Source of the DNA: Paenibacillus oenotherae
Lineage (GTDB): Bacteria; Bacillota; Bacilli; Paenibacillales; Paenibacillaceae
Length of the DNA stretch: 64,000 bases
Direction: 5' to 3'
Assembly (NCBI RefSeq): GCF_019443105.1
Contig: NZ_JAHZIJ010000007.1
Coordinates: 124,001 to 188,000 of the forward strand
Shown here: one piece after another, positions 50,447 to 59,956 of the stretch
How the letters are laid out: each line of letters begins with the position of its first letter
Position numbering within the stretch: the first letter of the stretch is position 1
Made by a program: the position numbers and the translations under genes
The notes under the pieces: model-generated
Seen by the model: only the letters and a program-made list of their open reading frames with translations
Database searches by the model: none
Told to the model about the DNA's origin: nothing

Positions 50447-52729
50447 ATGCATATAGCTGTCAAGTTGATGCAAAAATTCAAAGACCACGATACCCAGATA
50501 AAGCTCAAGATCTATCGGGACAAAACGGAGCTCATCAGGAAAAGGAATTTGACAGCATGGGATGATGGGCAGCTGCAAGCGGAATCTCTCCGGCTGAGAG
50601 AGGAAGCACAATCGGGTACGCCTTTGGATGAGCTGCTTGTCGATGCTTATGCGTTAGTCTGCGAGGCAGCAAAGAGAAAGCTCGGATTACAGCCTTACGA
50701 TGTCCAGATCATGGCTGCCATCGCTCTACACGAGAGATTTGTGATCGAGCAGCATACCGGCGAAGGCAAGACGCTCTCTGCTGTTATGCCTGCTTATCTA
50801 AACGCGCTGACCGGCGAAGGTGTTCATGTTCTGACTTTTAACGATTATTTGGCAAATCGGGATGCGGAGTGGATGGGCCCAATCTATCGTTTCCTCGGAT
50901 TAACGGTAAACTCGGTTCAAGCGGGCATGAGTCTGTCCGAGAAACGGGAAGCGTACGCCGCAGATATAATCTATGTTACGGCCAAAGAGGCGGGATTCGA
51001 TTATTTGCGCGACACAATCGCACTAAGCGAAGCCGAGACCGTGCATCGTCCTTTCCACTACGTCATCGTCGATGAAGCGGATTCACTGCTTCTCGACGAA
51101 GCGCGGGTGCCGCTAGTCATCTCCGGCGAGTCGAACTCTTCCGGCAACGACGGCAATCGTTTCGCAGAAGTGGCTCGGCAGCTCAAGCAAGATGAGCATT
51201 ATGACTTCGACGATTTCCAGCGGAACGTTTATTTAAATGAAGCGGGCTCTGCGAAAGCGGAGTCGCTGCTGGGATGCGGCAATTTGTATGAAAGCCATAA
51301 CAGTCATTTGTTGACGTCACTAAATTGCGCGCTGCATGTAGAATCGTTATTGAAAAAAGATGTCGATTACATCGTCCGTGACGGCAAAATCGAGCTGATC
51401 GAAGAATATACCGGCCGCGTGGCGGAGAACAGGCATTTGCCAGACGGGCTGCAAGCCGCGCTTGCGGCCAAAGAAGGGCTGCAAGCGCCAGTCGGCGGAA
51501 CGATTCTCGGGACGATTACCCTTCAACACTTCATTAGCCTATACCCGGGGATTTGCGGAATGACAGCTACCGCGCATGTTTCCGCAATAGAATTCGAAGA
51601 TATATATGAGCTGCAGGTCGTGCGAATTCCGCCGAACCAGCCAAACATACGGATCGACCATCCCCACCGGATTTATACCCATCAAGCAGCCAAGCTTAAG
51701 GCGCTTGTACAAGAAATCTCGTCCGTACATATGACGGGACGTCCAATTCTTATTGGTACGTCAAGCGTCGAGGAGTCTGACATGCTGGCGGAGGCGCTAG
51801 CGGTTGCCGGCGTGCCTTGCCATGTTCTGAATGCGAAGAACGACGCCAAAGAAGCCGATGTCATCGCCAAAGCGGGAGAAATCGGCGCCGTGACGGTGTC
51901 CACGAATATGGCAGGGCGCGGCGTCGACATTCGGCTCGGCGGCGGCAACCCCGCGCAGGCAGAAGTTGTCGCCAAGCTCGGGGGCTTGTACGTGATTGGT
52001 ACGCATATGCACCAAAGCGTGCGGATCGACGACCAATTGCGCGGGCGTTCTGGCCGCCAAGGCGACCCGGGTGCTTCCGTATTTTTCATAAGCCTCGAGG
52101 ACGAGTTGATGCTTCGGTTCGGCACCCATAAAGCGATTCGTGCTGCCAGGCAGGATGAGGCTCTCGAAGAGTCGGCGCTCCGCAGCAAAATCGCGCATAT
52201 TCAGCGCATTATTATGGGCCAGAACTTCCATATCCGCAAGGAACTGAACTGTTATTCGGATATGGTGGAGGATCAGAGGCGTATTCTATATGAGGAGCGG
52301 ATCCGAATTTTGAAAGGCGAGACGTCGATGAGCCCTTCGGAGAAGCGGGTAAGGCTTTATTATATTGACAAGTTCTGGGCTGACCATCTGGCATACGTTT
52401 CTTACATTCGCGAAGGCATCCATTTGACGAGCCTTACTAGCCGCAATCCGATCGACGAATTCCATGCGCAAATCATCCAAGCATACGAGCAAATTCCGGC
52501 TAAAATAAATAGTGAGTCGACGAATATGCTTGAAAGGCTCGGAGGTTCGAATGATCCGGCGAAGTGGGACATGTTCGGTCTGAAGAGCCCTACTTCCACT
52601 CGGACTTATATCATCAACGATCAATACACGCAGTACTTGCAGAATCCCGGTTCGTGGACCCCAGGGACGATAATCGCTTATTGGTTGCACAAGATATTGA
52701 GGCCGACATTCGGGTGGTCAAAATTTTGA
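50447..52729 (+). CDS. secA2-like: SecA-family preprotein translocase ATPase (accessory SecA type)
   Basis: A 760-residue SecA. Walker A EQHTGEGKTLSA (101-112), Walker B VIVDEADSLLLDEARVPLVI, the preprotein crosslinking region, and motif VI in DDQLRGRSGRQGDPG are all present. The C-terminal zinc-binding tail for SecB is absent, and the protein is about 75 residues shorter than housekeeping SecA; the tail FGLKSPTSTRTYIIND resembles the end of Bacillus SecA2 proteins. GAGGGGAG lies 13 bases before ATG. There is no secY2 or obvious client gene next to it. It should export a restricted set of proteins through the common SecYEG. Confidence 0.9.
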   Translation: MHIAVKLMQKFKDHDTQIKLKIYRDKTELIRKRNLTAWDDGQLQAESLRLREEAQSGTPLDELLVDAYALVCEAAKRKLGLQPYDVQIMAAIALHERFVIEQHTGEGKTLSAVMPAYLNALTGEGVHVLTFNDYLANRDAEWMGPIYRFLGLTVNSVQAGMSLSEKREAYAADIIYVTAKEAGFDYLRDTIALSEAETVHRPFHYVIVDEADSLLLDEARVPLVISGESNSSGNDGNRFAEVARQLKQDEHYDFDDFQRNVYLNEAGSAKAESLLGCGNLYESHNSHLLTSLNCALHVESLLKKDVDYIVRDGKIELIEEYTGRVAENRHLPDGLQAALAAKEGLQAPVGGTILGTITLQHFISLYPGICGMTATAHVSAIEFEDIYELQVVRIPPNQPNIRIDHPHRIYTHQAAKLKALVQEISSVHMTGRPILIGTSSVEESDMLAEALAVAGVPCHVLNAKNDAKEADVIAKAGEIGAVTVSTNMAGRGVDIRLGGGNPAQAEVVAKLGGLYVIGTHMHQSVRIDDQLRGRSGRQGDPGASVFFISLEDELMLRFGTHKAIRAARQDEALEESALRSKIAHIQRIIMGQNFHIRKELNCYSDMVEDQRRILYEERIRILKGETSMSPSEKRVRLYYIDKFWADHLAYVSYIREGIHLTSLTSRNPIDEFHAQIIQAYEQIPAKINSESTNMLERLGGSNDPAKWDMFGLKSPTSTRTYIINDQYTQYLQNPGSWTPGTIIAYWLHKILRPTFGWSKF

Positions 52730-52824
52730 TGCAGCGCAGCTTTGTCGAGGATAATCGCGTTGCCGCCCATTGCTGCGCAAAATATCGGTAGAGAAGTTGG
52801 CCCAGGGGGGCACCAAGAAAATAT

Positions 52825-54249
52825 TTAGTTACTCACCTGCCCCCGGTGTATAGCGCTGCATACGGCCAGAGAATTGCCATCTGGGTCGAAAAACCCGCTT
52901 GTTCCGTTCATCTTTACTTTGCGCGTACGCAATCCCGTTAGCATTGGTTCAACATTTGCCGAGTAGAAATCAACTACACTATGGGTCACCTTCGTGTATG
53001 TGTTCACAAAGCCTAGTCGTTGTTCATCCTGTGTCTCAACCAAGTAAAAATTGGGTACGCCAAGACGCTCTCCTCCGTCAAGATAAAGCATTGCGGCCTC
53101 CCAATCTCCTTCTGGTTCACCAAGCACTTTCATGCCAAAGGTGTCCGTGTACCAGGCAACGGCTTTTTTCAAATCCTGTACAGGAATTTCCACACCAGCA
53201 ATACGCCATACGAACGGATGCGCCTTAGGAACTTCTTGATTCCGGTCACCTTGCCCAGTTAGTTCAACATTGCAAACACCGAATGAATTTCCGTCACAGT
53301 CCCGGAACCCGAAGCCTTGGCGATGCGGTTCCAACTCCCAGTCAATTTCGTTTACGTCGACTCCGTGCTCTTTGAGAAAACGATAATACCCTTTTAGATC
53401 ATGCGTATAGAGGTCAATGACACTTTGAATATAGCCATGCCGCGTATTCCTGAATGTTAATCGGCGGTTGTCTTCTGTTTTTACCAGGTAGATGGATGGA
53501 ACGCCTATCGCGCCCGATCCGCCCTGAAAGTGCAACATCGCCGCTGTCCATTCGCCATTCCACTCCCCCTGAAGCTTGGCACCGAGCATTTCACCGTACC
53601 ATTGGACTGCTCGGCGCAAATCTGATACAGGAATTTCAATTGTAGCAATTCGTGGCACAATCCCACGCATGACTTCTCGTTCTATGTTTTGGTCAAAGCC
53701 GTCTTTTTTCATCCATTCATCCATTAGGACAAACAGCTCCTTCTTTAACGAGTCTTTTGATCTTCTAATTCGACTCTCTGCCGCATCGATGGAAATCTCC
53801 AGAATTTCAGCGGTTTCCTTAATGGTAAGGCCACCAACATAATAAAGTGTCGATGCAGCTCGTTGCGGCTCACTTAGTAAATTCAATGCTTCTAGCACCT
53901 GTCTCCTCGCGTCCCGCTGCATAACCAATTCTTCAACTGATGGCCCCCTCTGCAGATCCAGTGCAGCTTCGAGCGATGTATGTCTTCCTTCCGTTCTTCG
54001 TGTATTCAGACTCAACCGCCTTGCAGTTGAATACAGCCAACTTCCAAGTCTCTGGGGGTTCTGCAGAGTGTGCAGATTTACATATGCCTTTAAAAAAGTT
54101 TCTTGTGCAATATCCTGTGCGGCATGGTAATCCCGAACCACCTCGTAGGCAACGGCGTGCAGAACGTTGGCATATTTGCGTACAATAGCACCGAAAGCTT
54201 CCCAATCCCCATGCAGCGTCGCTTGCACCCATTCCTTATCCTTACTCAC
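52825..54249 (-). CDS. ECF sigma factor fused to two VOC (glyoxalase-like) domains
   Basis: A 474-residue protein. Residues 5-170 are an ECF sigma factor: HAVAYEVVRDYHAAQDIAQE and TFLKAYVNLHTLQNPQRLGS (region 2), then YYVGGLTIKETAEILEISID and AAESRIRRSKDSL (region 4). Two VOC domains follow (about 205-330 and 345-470), with RIATIEIPVSDLRRAVQWYG and RIAGVEIPVQDLKKAVAWYT as first strands, and DCDGNSFGVCN and DPDGNSLAVCS at the ends. The start is GTG 54249 with AAGGAGG eight bases upstream; a 14-residue extension is unlikely. No anti-sigma gene. The VOC pair probably senses a small molecule or metal. Confidence 0.87.
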   Translation of the reverse strand: MSKDKEWVQATLHGDWEAFGAIVRKYANVLHAVAYEVVRDYHAAQDIAQETFLKAYVNLHTLQNPQRLGSWLYSTARRLSLNTRRTEGRHTSLEAALDLQRGPSVEELVMQRDARRQVLEALNLLSEPQRAASTLYYVGGLTIKETAEILEISIDAAESRIRRSKDSLKKELFVLMDEWMKKDGFDQNIEREVMRGIVPRIATIEIPVSDLRRAVQWYGEMLGAKLQGEWNGEWTAAMLHFQGGSGAIGVPSIYLVKTEDNRRLTFRNTRHGYIQSVIDLYTHDLKGYYRFLKEHGVDVNEIDWELEPHRQGFGFRDCDGNSFGVCNVELTGQGDRNQEVPKAHPFVWRIAGVEIPVQDLKKAVAWYTDTFGMKVLGEPEGDWEAAMLYLDGGERLGVPNFYLVETQDEQRLGFVNTYTKVTHSVVDFYSANVEPMLTGLRTRKVKMNGTSGFFDPDGNSLAVCSAIHRGQVSN

Positions 54250-54328
54250 CCTGTATCCTCCTTCCGTTAAACAGACACACAACTCTTTCATTTTCCGTCG
54301 GTCGCATTATCATGCACGACAGGCTGAC

Positions 54329-54694
54329 GATTCGGTGCCGACACACTTGAAAAGTCAGCTTTTTATTGATTTACCTTGTTGAATTAACCGGCACGATATC
54401 ATAATCCCCAAACCCCATCCTGTCAAGAGATAATGTGCGAATGAGCGACATAGCGGGAGGCCCCCCTAATGGGTTCGAAATACGAATGAATTTCCGAGTA
54501 TGCAGAGCGATATCGCTTTTTCCAATTCATCCGGCATCACGTAAAATATTCTTCAGATCGATGAGGAATAAGGAAAGGGGATCTGCATGAACAGCGTGGA
54601 GACATGTTTGGCGGGCATGAATTTGTCGGGGCACGGGCGCTTGGCAAATTCGATGATGAAGACCGCGATAATTTTTAGGTGAAGATTCGGTGCC
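54329..54694 (+). repeat. Second copy of the 79-residue-gene module, flanked by direct repeats
   Basis: This segment matches 25519-26046 through GTCAAGAGATAATGTGC, AGAGCGATATCGCTTTTTCC and AATTCATCCGGCATCACGTA. GATTCGGTGCC occurs at both ends (54329-54339 and 54684-54694), 355 bases apart. The intact copy has it only at its left end. Confidence 0.7.
54587..54678 (+). pseudogene. Decayed copy of the 79-residue small gene
   Basis: Starts like the intact gene (ATGAACAGCGTGGA, after AAAGGGGATC), then jumps to sequence matching its codons near 48-72 (ATGTTTGGCGGGCATGAATT, TTCGATGATGAAGACCGCGA). About 40 codons are missing, the join is out of frame, and TAG stands where TAT-TCC follows in the intact gene. 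It is a clear internal-deletion pseudogene. Confidence 0.8.
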
Positions 54695-54738
54695 AAGACA
54701 CTACGTGGAACGCAATGAATATTCTCTGGAGGTAGAAG

Positions 54739-56196
54739 ATGAACAAACAGGTTCAAGAGGCAAGCGGAATGAAGAGAGGGACAATGTTAGCCGCCCTGCT
54801 CATCGGTTCATTTATTGCGTTTCTTAATGAAAATTTACTTACCAATACATTTCCTGGATTAATGCGTGAGTTCAACGTTACTGCTTCGACCATACAATGG
54901 TTATCGACCGGTTATATGCTAATCATCGGCATACTGGTGCCGGTGACCGCATTGCTACAGCAATGGTTCACGACTCGCCGGATGTTTATGTCCGCGATGG
55001 CGTTATTTTTAGCAGGTACCTGTTTGTGTGCAGTATCCCCTGGATTCGAAGTCTTGCTAATAGGCAGGGTTGTTCAGGCTTGCGGGACTGGATTATTAAT
55101 TCCGTTGATGATGAATACGATTCTTGCCCTCTATCCTCCGGAACGCAGAGGGGCTGCCATGGGTCTCATGGGGCTTGTCATCATGATCGCCCCTGTCATC
55201 GGGCCAGCTTTGTCGGGGTTGGTTATCGATACCTTACACTGGCGATGGCTGTTCTACATAGTGATTCCTGTCGCATTGTTTTCGATTATTTATGCATTCA
55301 TTTACTTAAAGAATGTTACAGAAATAACCAAGCCAAGGGTCGATCTTTTATCCATTATTATGTCAACCGTCGGGTTTGGTTGTGTCACCTACGGTTTCAG
55401 CCAGACTGCTGTCTGGGCTGGTCCTGGGAGTTACAGTTTGATTGCCATAGGCGGCCTTTTCTTGCTCTTGCTTATTTGGCGGCAGCTCAAGATTAAAGAG
55501 CCCTTGATTGATCTTTCCGTATTCCGGTATCCCGCTTTTTCTTTGGTAGCGGTATTGATAGTAGTGCTGATGATGGTTTTATTCGCCACCACGACATTGC
55601 TGCCGATCTATATGCAGGATGTGATGCAGTTGACAGCATTTGCGACAGGTATACTTCTGATGCCAGGCTGCATTTTAAACGCAATGATGATGCCTGTGAC
55701 GGGAAAATTATTCGATAAATTCGGGCCGAGATTCGTCATAATGCCCGGACTGATTATGATCGTCCTATCCCTGTGGCTGTTTGCCGGTATCGACAGCGAT
55801 ACAACCCGAGGCTCCCTTCTGTTCAATCATATCCTCTTATTCTTAGGCATATCGTTTGTCGTTATGCCGGCTCAGACGGCAGGAATGAATCAACTTCCGC
55901 GTCACCTTGTCCCCCATGGCACAGCCATATACAACACGCTCCAACAGATTGCCGGGGGAATTGGCATCGCTTTGTTCGTCGGCATCATGTCGTCCGGAGC
56001 CAATCGTTATCTTCACCATTCGCTCGATCCCGCTACGTTTCAAGATAAAACACAAAGTATCGTTGCCGGTTTGCAAACGGTTTTTTGGATTGAATTTATT
56101 CTCGCCATACTTGTTTTGGTGCTGGGTTGGTTTATAAATGGCCGTCTTTGTGCCGATTTGTCTCAAAAGAAAGAACCCAAAAACTTGTTGCCTTAG
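54739..56196 (+). CDS. MFS multidrug transporter, DHA2/EmrB type
   Basis: A 485-residue protein with 14 predicted membrane spans. DHA2 features: the start MLAALLIGSFIAFLNENLLT and TAFPGLM-like motif, STIQWLSTGYMLIIGILVPV, RVVQACGTGLLIPLMMNTIL and the motif C-like GLVIMIAPVIGPALSGLVID. It should exchange drugs for protons. GGAGG precedes the ATG. It stands alone, with a duplicated module upstream and the 206-bp repeat downstream. The usual helix-1 aspartate of DHA2 proteins is asparagine here (LNENLL), an odd feature. Confidence 0.92.
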   Translation: MNKQVQEASGMKRGTMLAALLIGSFIAFLNENLLTNTFPGLMREFNVTASTIQWLSTGYMLIIGILVPVTALLQQWFTTRRMFMSAMALFLAGTCLCAVSPGFEVLLIGRVVQACGTGLLIPLMMNTILALYPPERRGAAMGLMGLVIMIAPVIGPALSGLVIDTLHWRWLFYIVIPVALFSIIYAFIYLKNVTEITKPRVDLLSIIMSTVGFGCVTYGFSQTAVWAGPGSYSLIAIGGLFLLLLIWRQLKIKEPLIDLSVFRYPAFSLVAVLIVVLMMVLFATTTLLPIYMQDVMQLTAFATGILLMPGCILNAMMMPVTGKLFDKFGPRFVIMPGLIMIVLSLWLFAGIDSDTTRGSLLFNHILLFLGISFVVMPAQTAGMNQLPRHLVPHGTAIYNTLQQIAGGIGIALFVGIMSSGANRYLHHSLDPATFQDKTQSIVAGLQTVFWIEFILAILVLVLGWFINGRLCADLSQKKEPKNLLP

Positions 56197-56266
56197 GGGC
56201 TCGAAACACTTATTCGGCGTCATTTATGATGAGGCTCCCCGTATCTATTGATAGGGTAAACTAAAA

Positions 56267-56472
56267 CAGAGTGACGGAGTAAGAAGCCTGCAAATATGCA
56301 TGAATTCCGTTACAAAACGCCATCATGGTAAAAATGCCTGCGATCATGCATGAATGGGAGAAAAAAATCGACCGTTAAGGGGTAGCAGAGGTGAAATGCC
56401 TGCACTCTGGCAGGCATTTCACCTTTATCAGGTCAGAAACGAGACAAAAACTGCGGTTTCGCATGTTTGCCT
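56267..56472. repeat. Copy B of the ~206-bp interspersed repeat
   Basis: It aligns in reverse complement with 1861-2067 over its full length, with a perfect palindrome GGTGAAATGCCTGC...GCAGGCATTTCACC near 56391-56421. The repeat contains two further CCTGC...GCATGAAT units at 56285 and 56334. It follows the MFS gene and has no gene in it. Confidence 0.75.
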
Positions 56473-56828
56473 AGCTTGCACCTCATTTGTCTCAAGCCTT
56501 CGCCTCGGCCGAGCATACGAATCTGCAGGGAGCCATGAATGTGGCTGAGAATGTCAGGACTTATCTAGATAAGATCGTCGAATCCCTGATTGAGTGGATG
56601 GGCGGGGGTGTAGCGCCTTTGTATTCCGTTATCCTGCCAGTTAGCGTTGGCGGTGCTTCTGTCGCGGTACGACAGTTCTTGTCCATTCAAGTGAATCCAC
56701 CGCATCAGGTATCCCAAACGGCGTACAGCGACAAAATGAAATGACGCGATGGCTTCTCTATTTTCCGGAGCCAGTTCGAATTGCATCCGTGTTGTTTGCA
56801 CAATGTCGAACCTGTGTTTTTGACGCAG
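56473..56828. other. Intergenic stretch without a supported gene
   Basis: Two opposing short frames are open here (plus 56487-56744, minus 56565-56801, the latter starting MQTTRMQFELAPENREAIAS). Neither has a clear ribosome binding site, and I recognise neither. One may be a decayed gene. Nothing more can be supported. Confidence 0.3.
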
Positions 56829-57527
56829 CTATCTGGTGTTAATTACATGCTGAATAAACGACGAGACTAATGGATGTGGACTCTCTTGAGTAGATCGGGA
56901 TTGAGGCACGAACAAGGTGCTTATGAAAAAGGGGTGATCTTGCAATTCAACAATTCGCGACTCTCCGTTCTCATCCACTCCTACAGTCTTTAATCCATTA
57001 TCATCTAATACCTTCTGATAATCTGGGTTTAATCCAAAATTACAGTAATAATTCTCGGCTATTCGCTCCTTCCGAAAGATTTTATAAACGATGGATTGCT
57101 TATTATGCAGAAGAACGTCTAATCTTTGCCCTACTAACGAGCAGGCAAGCTTGCTAATCACTAATTTAGATGCGTAAGGATCGTATTCAGCATGGTCTGC
57201 ATCATCGATTTGCAATACATTTCGAGCAAACTCTATAACAACATGCTGATATCCCCCACATGTCCCCAGCAGAGGACGGCCGTTTTTTCTTGCATATTCA
57301 ATGACATTCAGTGCCCCCTTCATGCTTCTATATGGACTTCCGGGAGCAATCCAGAACCCATTACAACGGGAGATCATACTATCAAAATCATGCTCTGCGT
57401 TCTCAGTTGATATCCATTCTGTTTCTATGGAAACATCTAGCTGCGTACATGAATGCACAATCGCTTGGTTGGTTGCTGTGTGCGGTATAAAAGCCGGATT
57501 AAATTCACCTATAATGCCTATTTTCAC
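56829..57527 (-). CDS. CTP synthase C-terminal region-related glutamine amidotransferase-like protein
   Basis: A 232-residue protein. It has the class I amidotransferase layout of the CTP synthase C-terminus: KIGIIGEFNP, GFWIAPGSPYRSMKGALNVI, the nucleophile elbow LLGTCGGYQHVVIEFARNVL with cysteine near 100, and HPFFISTLFVPQSRS (the histidine-containing end). There is no synthetase domain, so it belongs to the stand-alone family related to CTP synthase. GTG start at 57527 with GGAGGG eight bases upstream. No partner gene is adjacent; the reaction is unknown. Confidence 0.85.
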   Translation of the reverse strand: MKIGIIGEFNPAFIPHTATNQAIVHSCTQLDVSIETEWISTENAEHDFDSMISRCNGFWIAPGSPYRSMKGALNVIEYARKNGRPLLGTCGGYQHVVIEFARNVLQIDDADHAEYDPYASKLVISKLACSLVGQRLDVLLHNKQSIVYKIFRKERIAENYYCNFGLNPDYQKVLDDNGLKTVGVDENGESRIVELQDHPFFISTLFVPQSRSTQESPHPLVSSFIQHVINTR

Positions 57528-57782
57528 AAAAACCCTCCTTATTCTTTATTGCTCTACCATGGTAAAGTGATAAATCGATACTAACCGCCGTTGATAAAAT
57601 TGTCAATCATTCTGGAACTGGTTGCAAACGTTATCCGTCACAAGAATGATCAGCTATTCATCCAAACACGTGTGGTAAAGCATGTAATATGGTAGGGAAA
57701 CGTCACAGTCCGTTTAGAAAATTAAGGAACTTTAGGGGGACCTTTCCCGTATTAGCTTTAGACTAACCCAAAGGAGGCAATC

Positions 57783-59858
57783 ATGAAAAAAAGAAAATTG
57801 TACTGGCTATTTGTTCTGACACTAACGTTAACGATGTTCGCGCCATCAGGCGTGATGGCGGCCGGCGCAAGCGAGAAATCGCTGGCATACGAGGATACGC
57901 TTAAGACCGCATCCGAGAAAGCGGAACTACTGACTGGACAATATGGCACGACAAGCGTTCAATACGCACTAATCGATCAAGGAAAGATTATCGTCTCCGG
58001 TCAATCCGGAATCAACGATAAAGCCGGGAAGAAGCCGCTAACCGCGAACACCATGTACGGTATCGGCTCTACAAGCAAAATGTTCACCGCAGCAGCCGTG
58101 ATGAAGCTGGTGGACGCGGGCCATATCGATCTGGATCAGCCCGTCGTGAATTACGTAACGGATTTTACGATGCTAGACGAGCGCTACAAGAAAATTACGC
58201 CCCGCATGCTGCTGAACCATTCCGCCGGATTTGCCGGGTCGTCGCTGACAAATGCTTTCTTGTTCGCGGATAACGATACTTACGTGCACGATACGTTTCT
58301 GAAACAACTGGCTGAACAAAAATTGAAAGCCGATCCAGGGGCTTATTCGGTCTATTGCAATGATTGTTTTACTCTAGCAGAAATTATGATAGAGAGAGTC
58401 AGCGGCATGGATTACACGACCTATATCCATCAGTCTTTTACCAATCCGCTGGGCATGCCGAATACGCAAACGTCTCAGGATCGCTTGAACGTCTCCGCGA
58501 TGGCGGGACTTTACCTCCCCGGCTTTCAGAATCAGCTGCCGAACGAGACGGTTAACGCCATTGGGACAGGAGGAATCTATTCTACCGCGGAGGACTTAGT
58601 TCGATTCTCGCAGATTTTCACGAAACAAACCGAAGGCATCCTATCCTCCAATTCGGTAGATGCGATGGCTCAAGCAGAGTACAAGAAAGGCTTCTGGCCT
58701 AAAGATGCCGATACATCGGTCAATTATGGATTAGGCTGGGACAGTGTCGACCTGTTCCCGTTTGGGGACTACGGCATTCAAGCGCTGGTCAAGGGCGGAG
58801 ATACAATTCTGTATCATGCGTCGCTGGTCGTTCTACCCGACAAGAATATGGCTGCAGCCGTTCTTTCTTCAGGAGGCTCCAGTACGACCAATGAGCTGCT
58901 GGCGAAGGAAATTCTACTTCATGCATTGAAGGAGAAAGGCGAGATCGACGAGATCAAGGCCGAGAAATCGTACGGAAAGCCGGTTAAAGCCGACATGCCG
59001 AAGGAATTGCTCGACTTTGCGGGGATCTACGGCGCAACGAATCAGTTGCTTAAGATCGACATCTCTGCGGATGGGGCAATGTCGATTAACACTCCGCAAG
59101 TGCCGAATTATCCGACCGAAAAGTACACGTATTCGAAGGACGGCTCATTCATAAGCGCGGACGGAAACACGAAGATCAACCTCATTAAGGAGCAGAACGG
59201 CCGCACCTACATTTGGACTCGGCAATACCTCTCCCTGCCTGGACTCGGCCAGTTGGCCTTGTCGCAGTATGCCGCCGAGAAGCTTGAGCCCAATAACGTC
59301 TCCAAGGAAACGTTGGCCGCCTGGGTAGAACGAGACGGTAAACGCTATTATCCAATTAACGAGAAATATACTTCCGTCGCCTTTATGCTGACCTCATCCA
59401 TACAAATTCAATTGTTTAAAGAAGCACCCGGTTACGTAGTAGATAAAAAAATTACGGGACCAACTACGGCGGCCGCCGACCTTCAGATCCCGACTATGGG
59501 CGGCAGGGACTCCGATGAGCTCAATTTCTATAAGCAGGACGGCATCGAGTATCTTAAGCTCGGGGGCAGCTTGCTCGTGAGCGAGGACACCTTGAAGCCG
59601 ATCTATTGGGGCAAGACCTCCTCGACGACGATTCCGGCTAGCGGTTATGCGAAGTGGTACTCGATTCCGGACCGAGCCGCCGGCAAGACGATGAAGGTCA
59701 AACCGCCTTCCGAAGGCTCGTATGCCGTATACAACGAGAACGGAATGATCGTGGATTTCGGTGTCGTCAGCCCGGACAATACGACCGTACTGCCCAATAA
59801 AGGCACCATCATGTTCGCGGGCAAAGCCGGATCGAAGTTTGAAATTACATTGAAATAA
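57783..59858 (+). CDS. Secreted serine hydrolase, beta-lactamase class C / PBP4-like
   Basis: A 691-residue exported protein. Signal peptide MKKRKLYWLFVLTLTLTMFA with cleavage near VMA-AG (26-27). The catalytic domain (about 45-400) has S96-x-x-K99 in GIGSTSKM and Y191-x-N193 in SVYCND, the class C/penicillin-binding motifs; the third motif may be KGGD near 335. The remaining 290 residues are a beta-rich tail of unknown fold, which is longer than in most family members. AAAGGAGG precedes the ATG and a terminator follows. It is probably a D-amino peptidase or esterase and not a true beta-lactamase. Confidence 0.9.
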   Translation: MKKRKLYWLFVLTLTLTMFAPSGVMAAGASEKSLAYEDTLKTASEKAELLTGQYGTTSVQYALIDQGKIIVSGQSGINDKAGKKPLTANTMYGIGSTSKMFTAAAVMKLVDAGHIDLDQPVVNYVTDFTMLDERYKKITPRMLLNHSAGFAGSSLTNAFLFADNDTYVHDTFLKQLAEQKLKADPGAYSVYCNDCFTLAEIMIERVSGMDYTTYIHQSFTNPLGMPNTQTSQDRLNVSAMAGLYLPGFQNQLPNETVNAIGTGGIYSTAEDLVRFSQIFTKQTEGILSSNSVDAMAQAEYKKGFWPKDADTSVNYGLGWDSVDLFPFGDYGIQALVKGGDTILYHASLVVLPDKNMAAAVLSSGGSSTTNELLAKEILLHALKEKGEIDEIKAEKSYGKPVKADMPKELLDFAGIYGATNQLLKIDISADGAMSINTPQVPNYPTEKYTYSKDGSFISADGNTKINLIKEQNGRTYIWTRQYLSLPGLGQLALSQYAAEKLEPNNVSKETLAAWVERDGKRYYPINEKYTSVAFMLTSSIQIQLFKEAPGYVVDKKITGPTTAAADLQIPTMGGRDSDELNFYKQDGIEYLKLGGSLLVSEDTLKPIYWGKTSSTTIPASGYAKWYSIPDRAAGKTMKVKPPSEGSYAVYNENGMIVDFGVVSPDNTTVLPNKGTIMFAGKAGSKFEITLK

Positions 59859-59864
59859 GGAATG

Positions 59865-59910
59865 AAGGGGAGTTCTTCCGACTAGCTCGGAGGGCTCCCC
59901 TTAGATTTTT
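59865..59910 (+). terminator. Terminator after the serine hydrolase gene
   Basis: AAGGGGAG pairs with CTCCCCTT; TAGATTTTT follows. Confidence 0.8.
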
Positions 59911-59956
59911 CAAGACAATTTCCCCTCCTCAAACAATGGCAAGTTTGGACTTCATA

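Noticed and set aside
56565-56801. 78-codon minus-strand open frame (MQTTRMQFELAPENREA)
   Set aside because: No Shine-Dalgarno and no recognisable family; overlaps an equally open plus-strand frame. Possibly a decayed gene, but not supportable.
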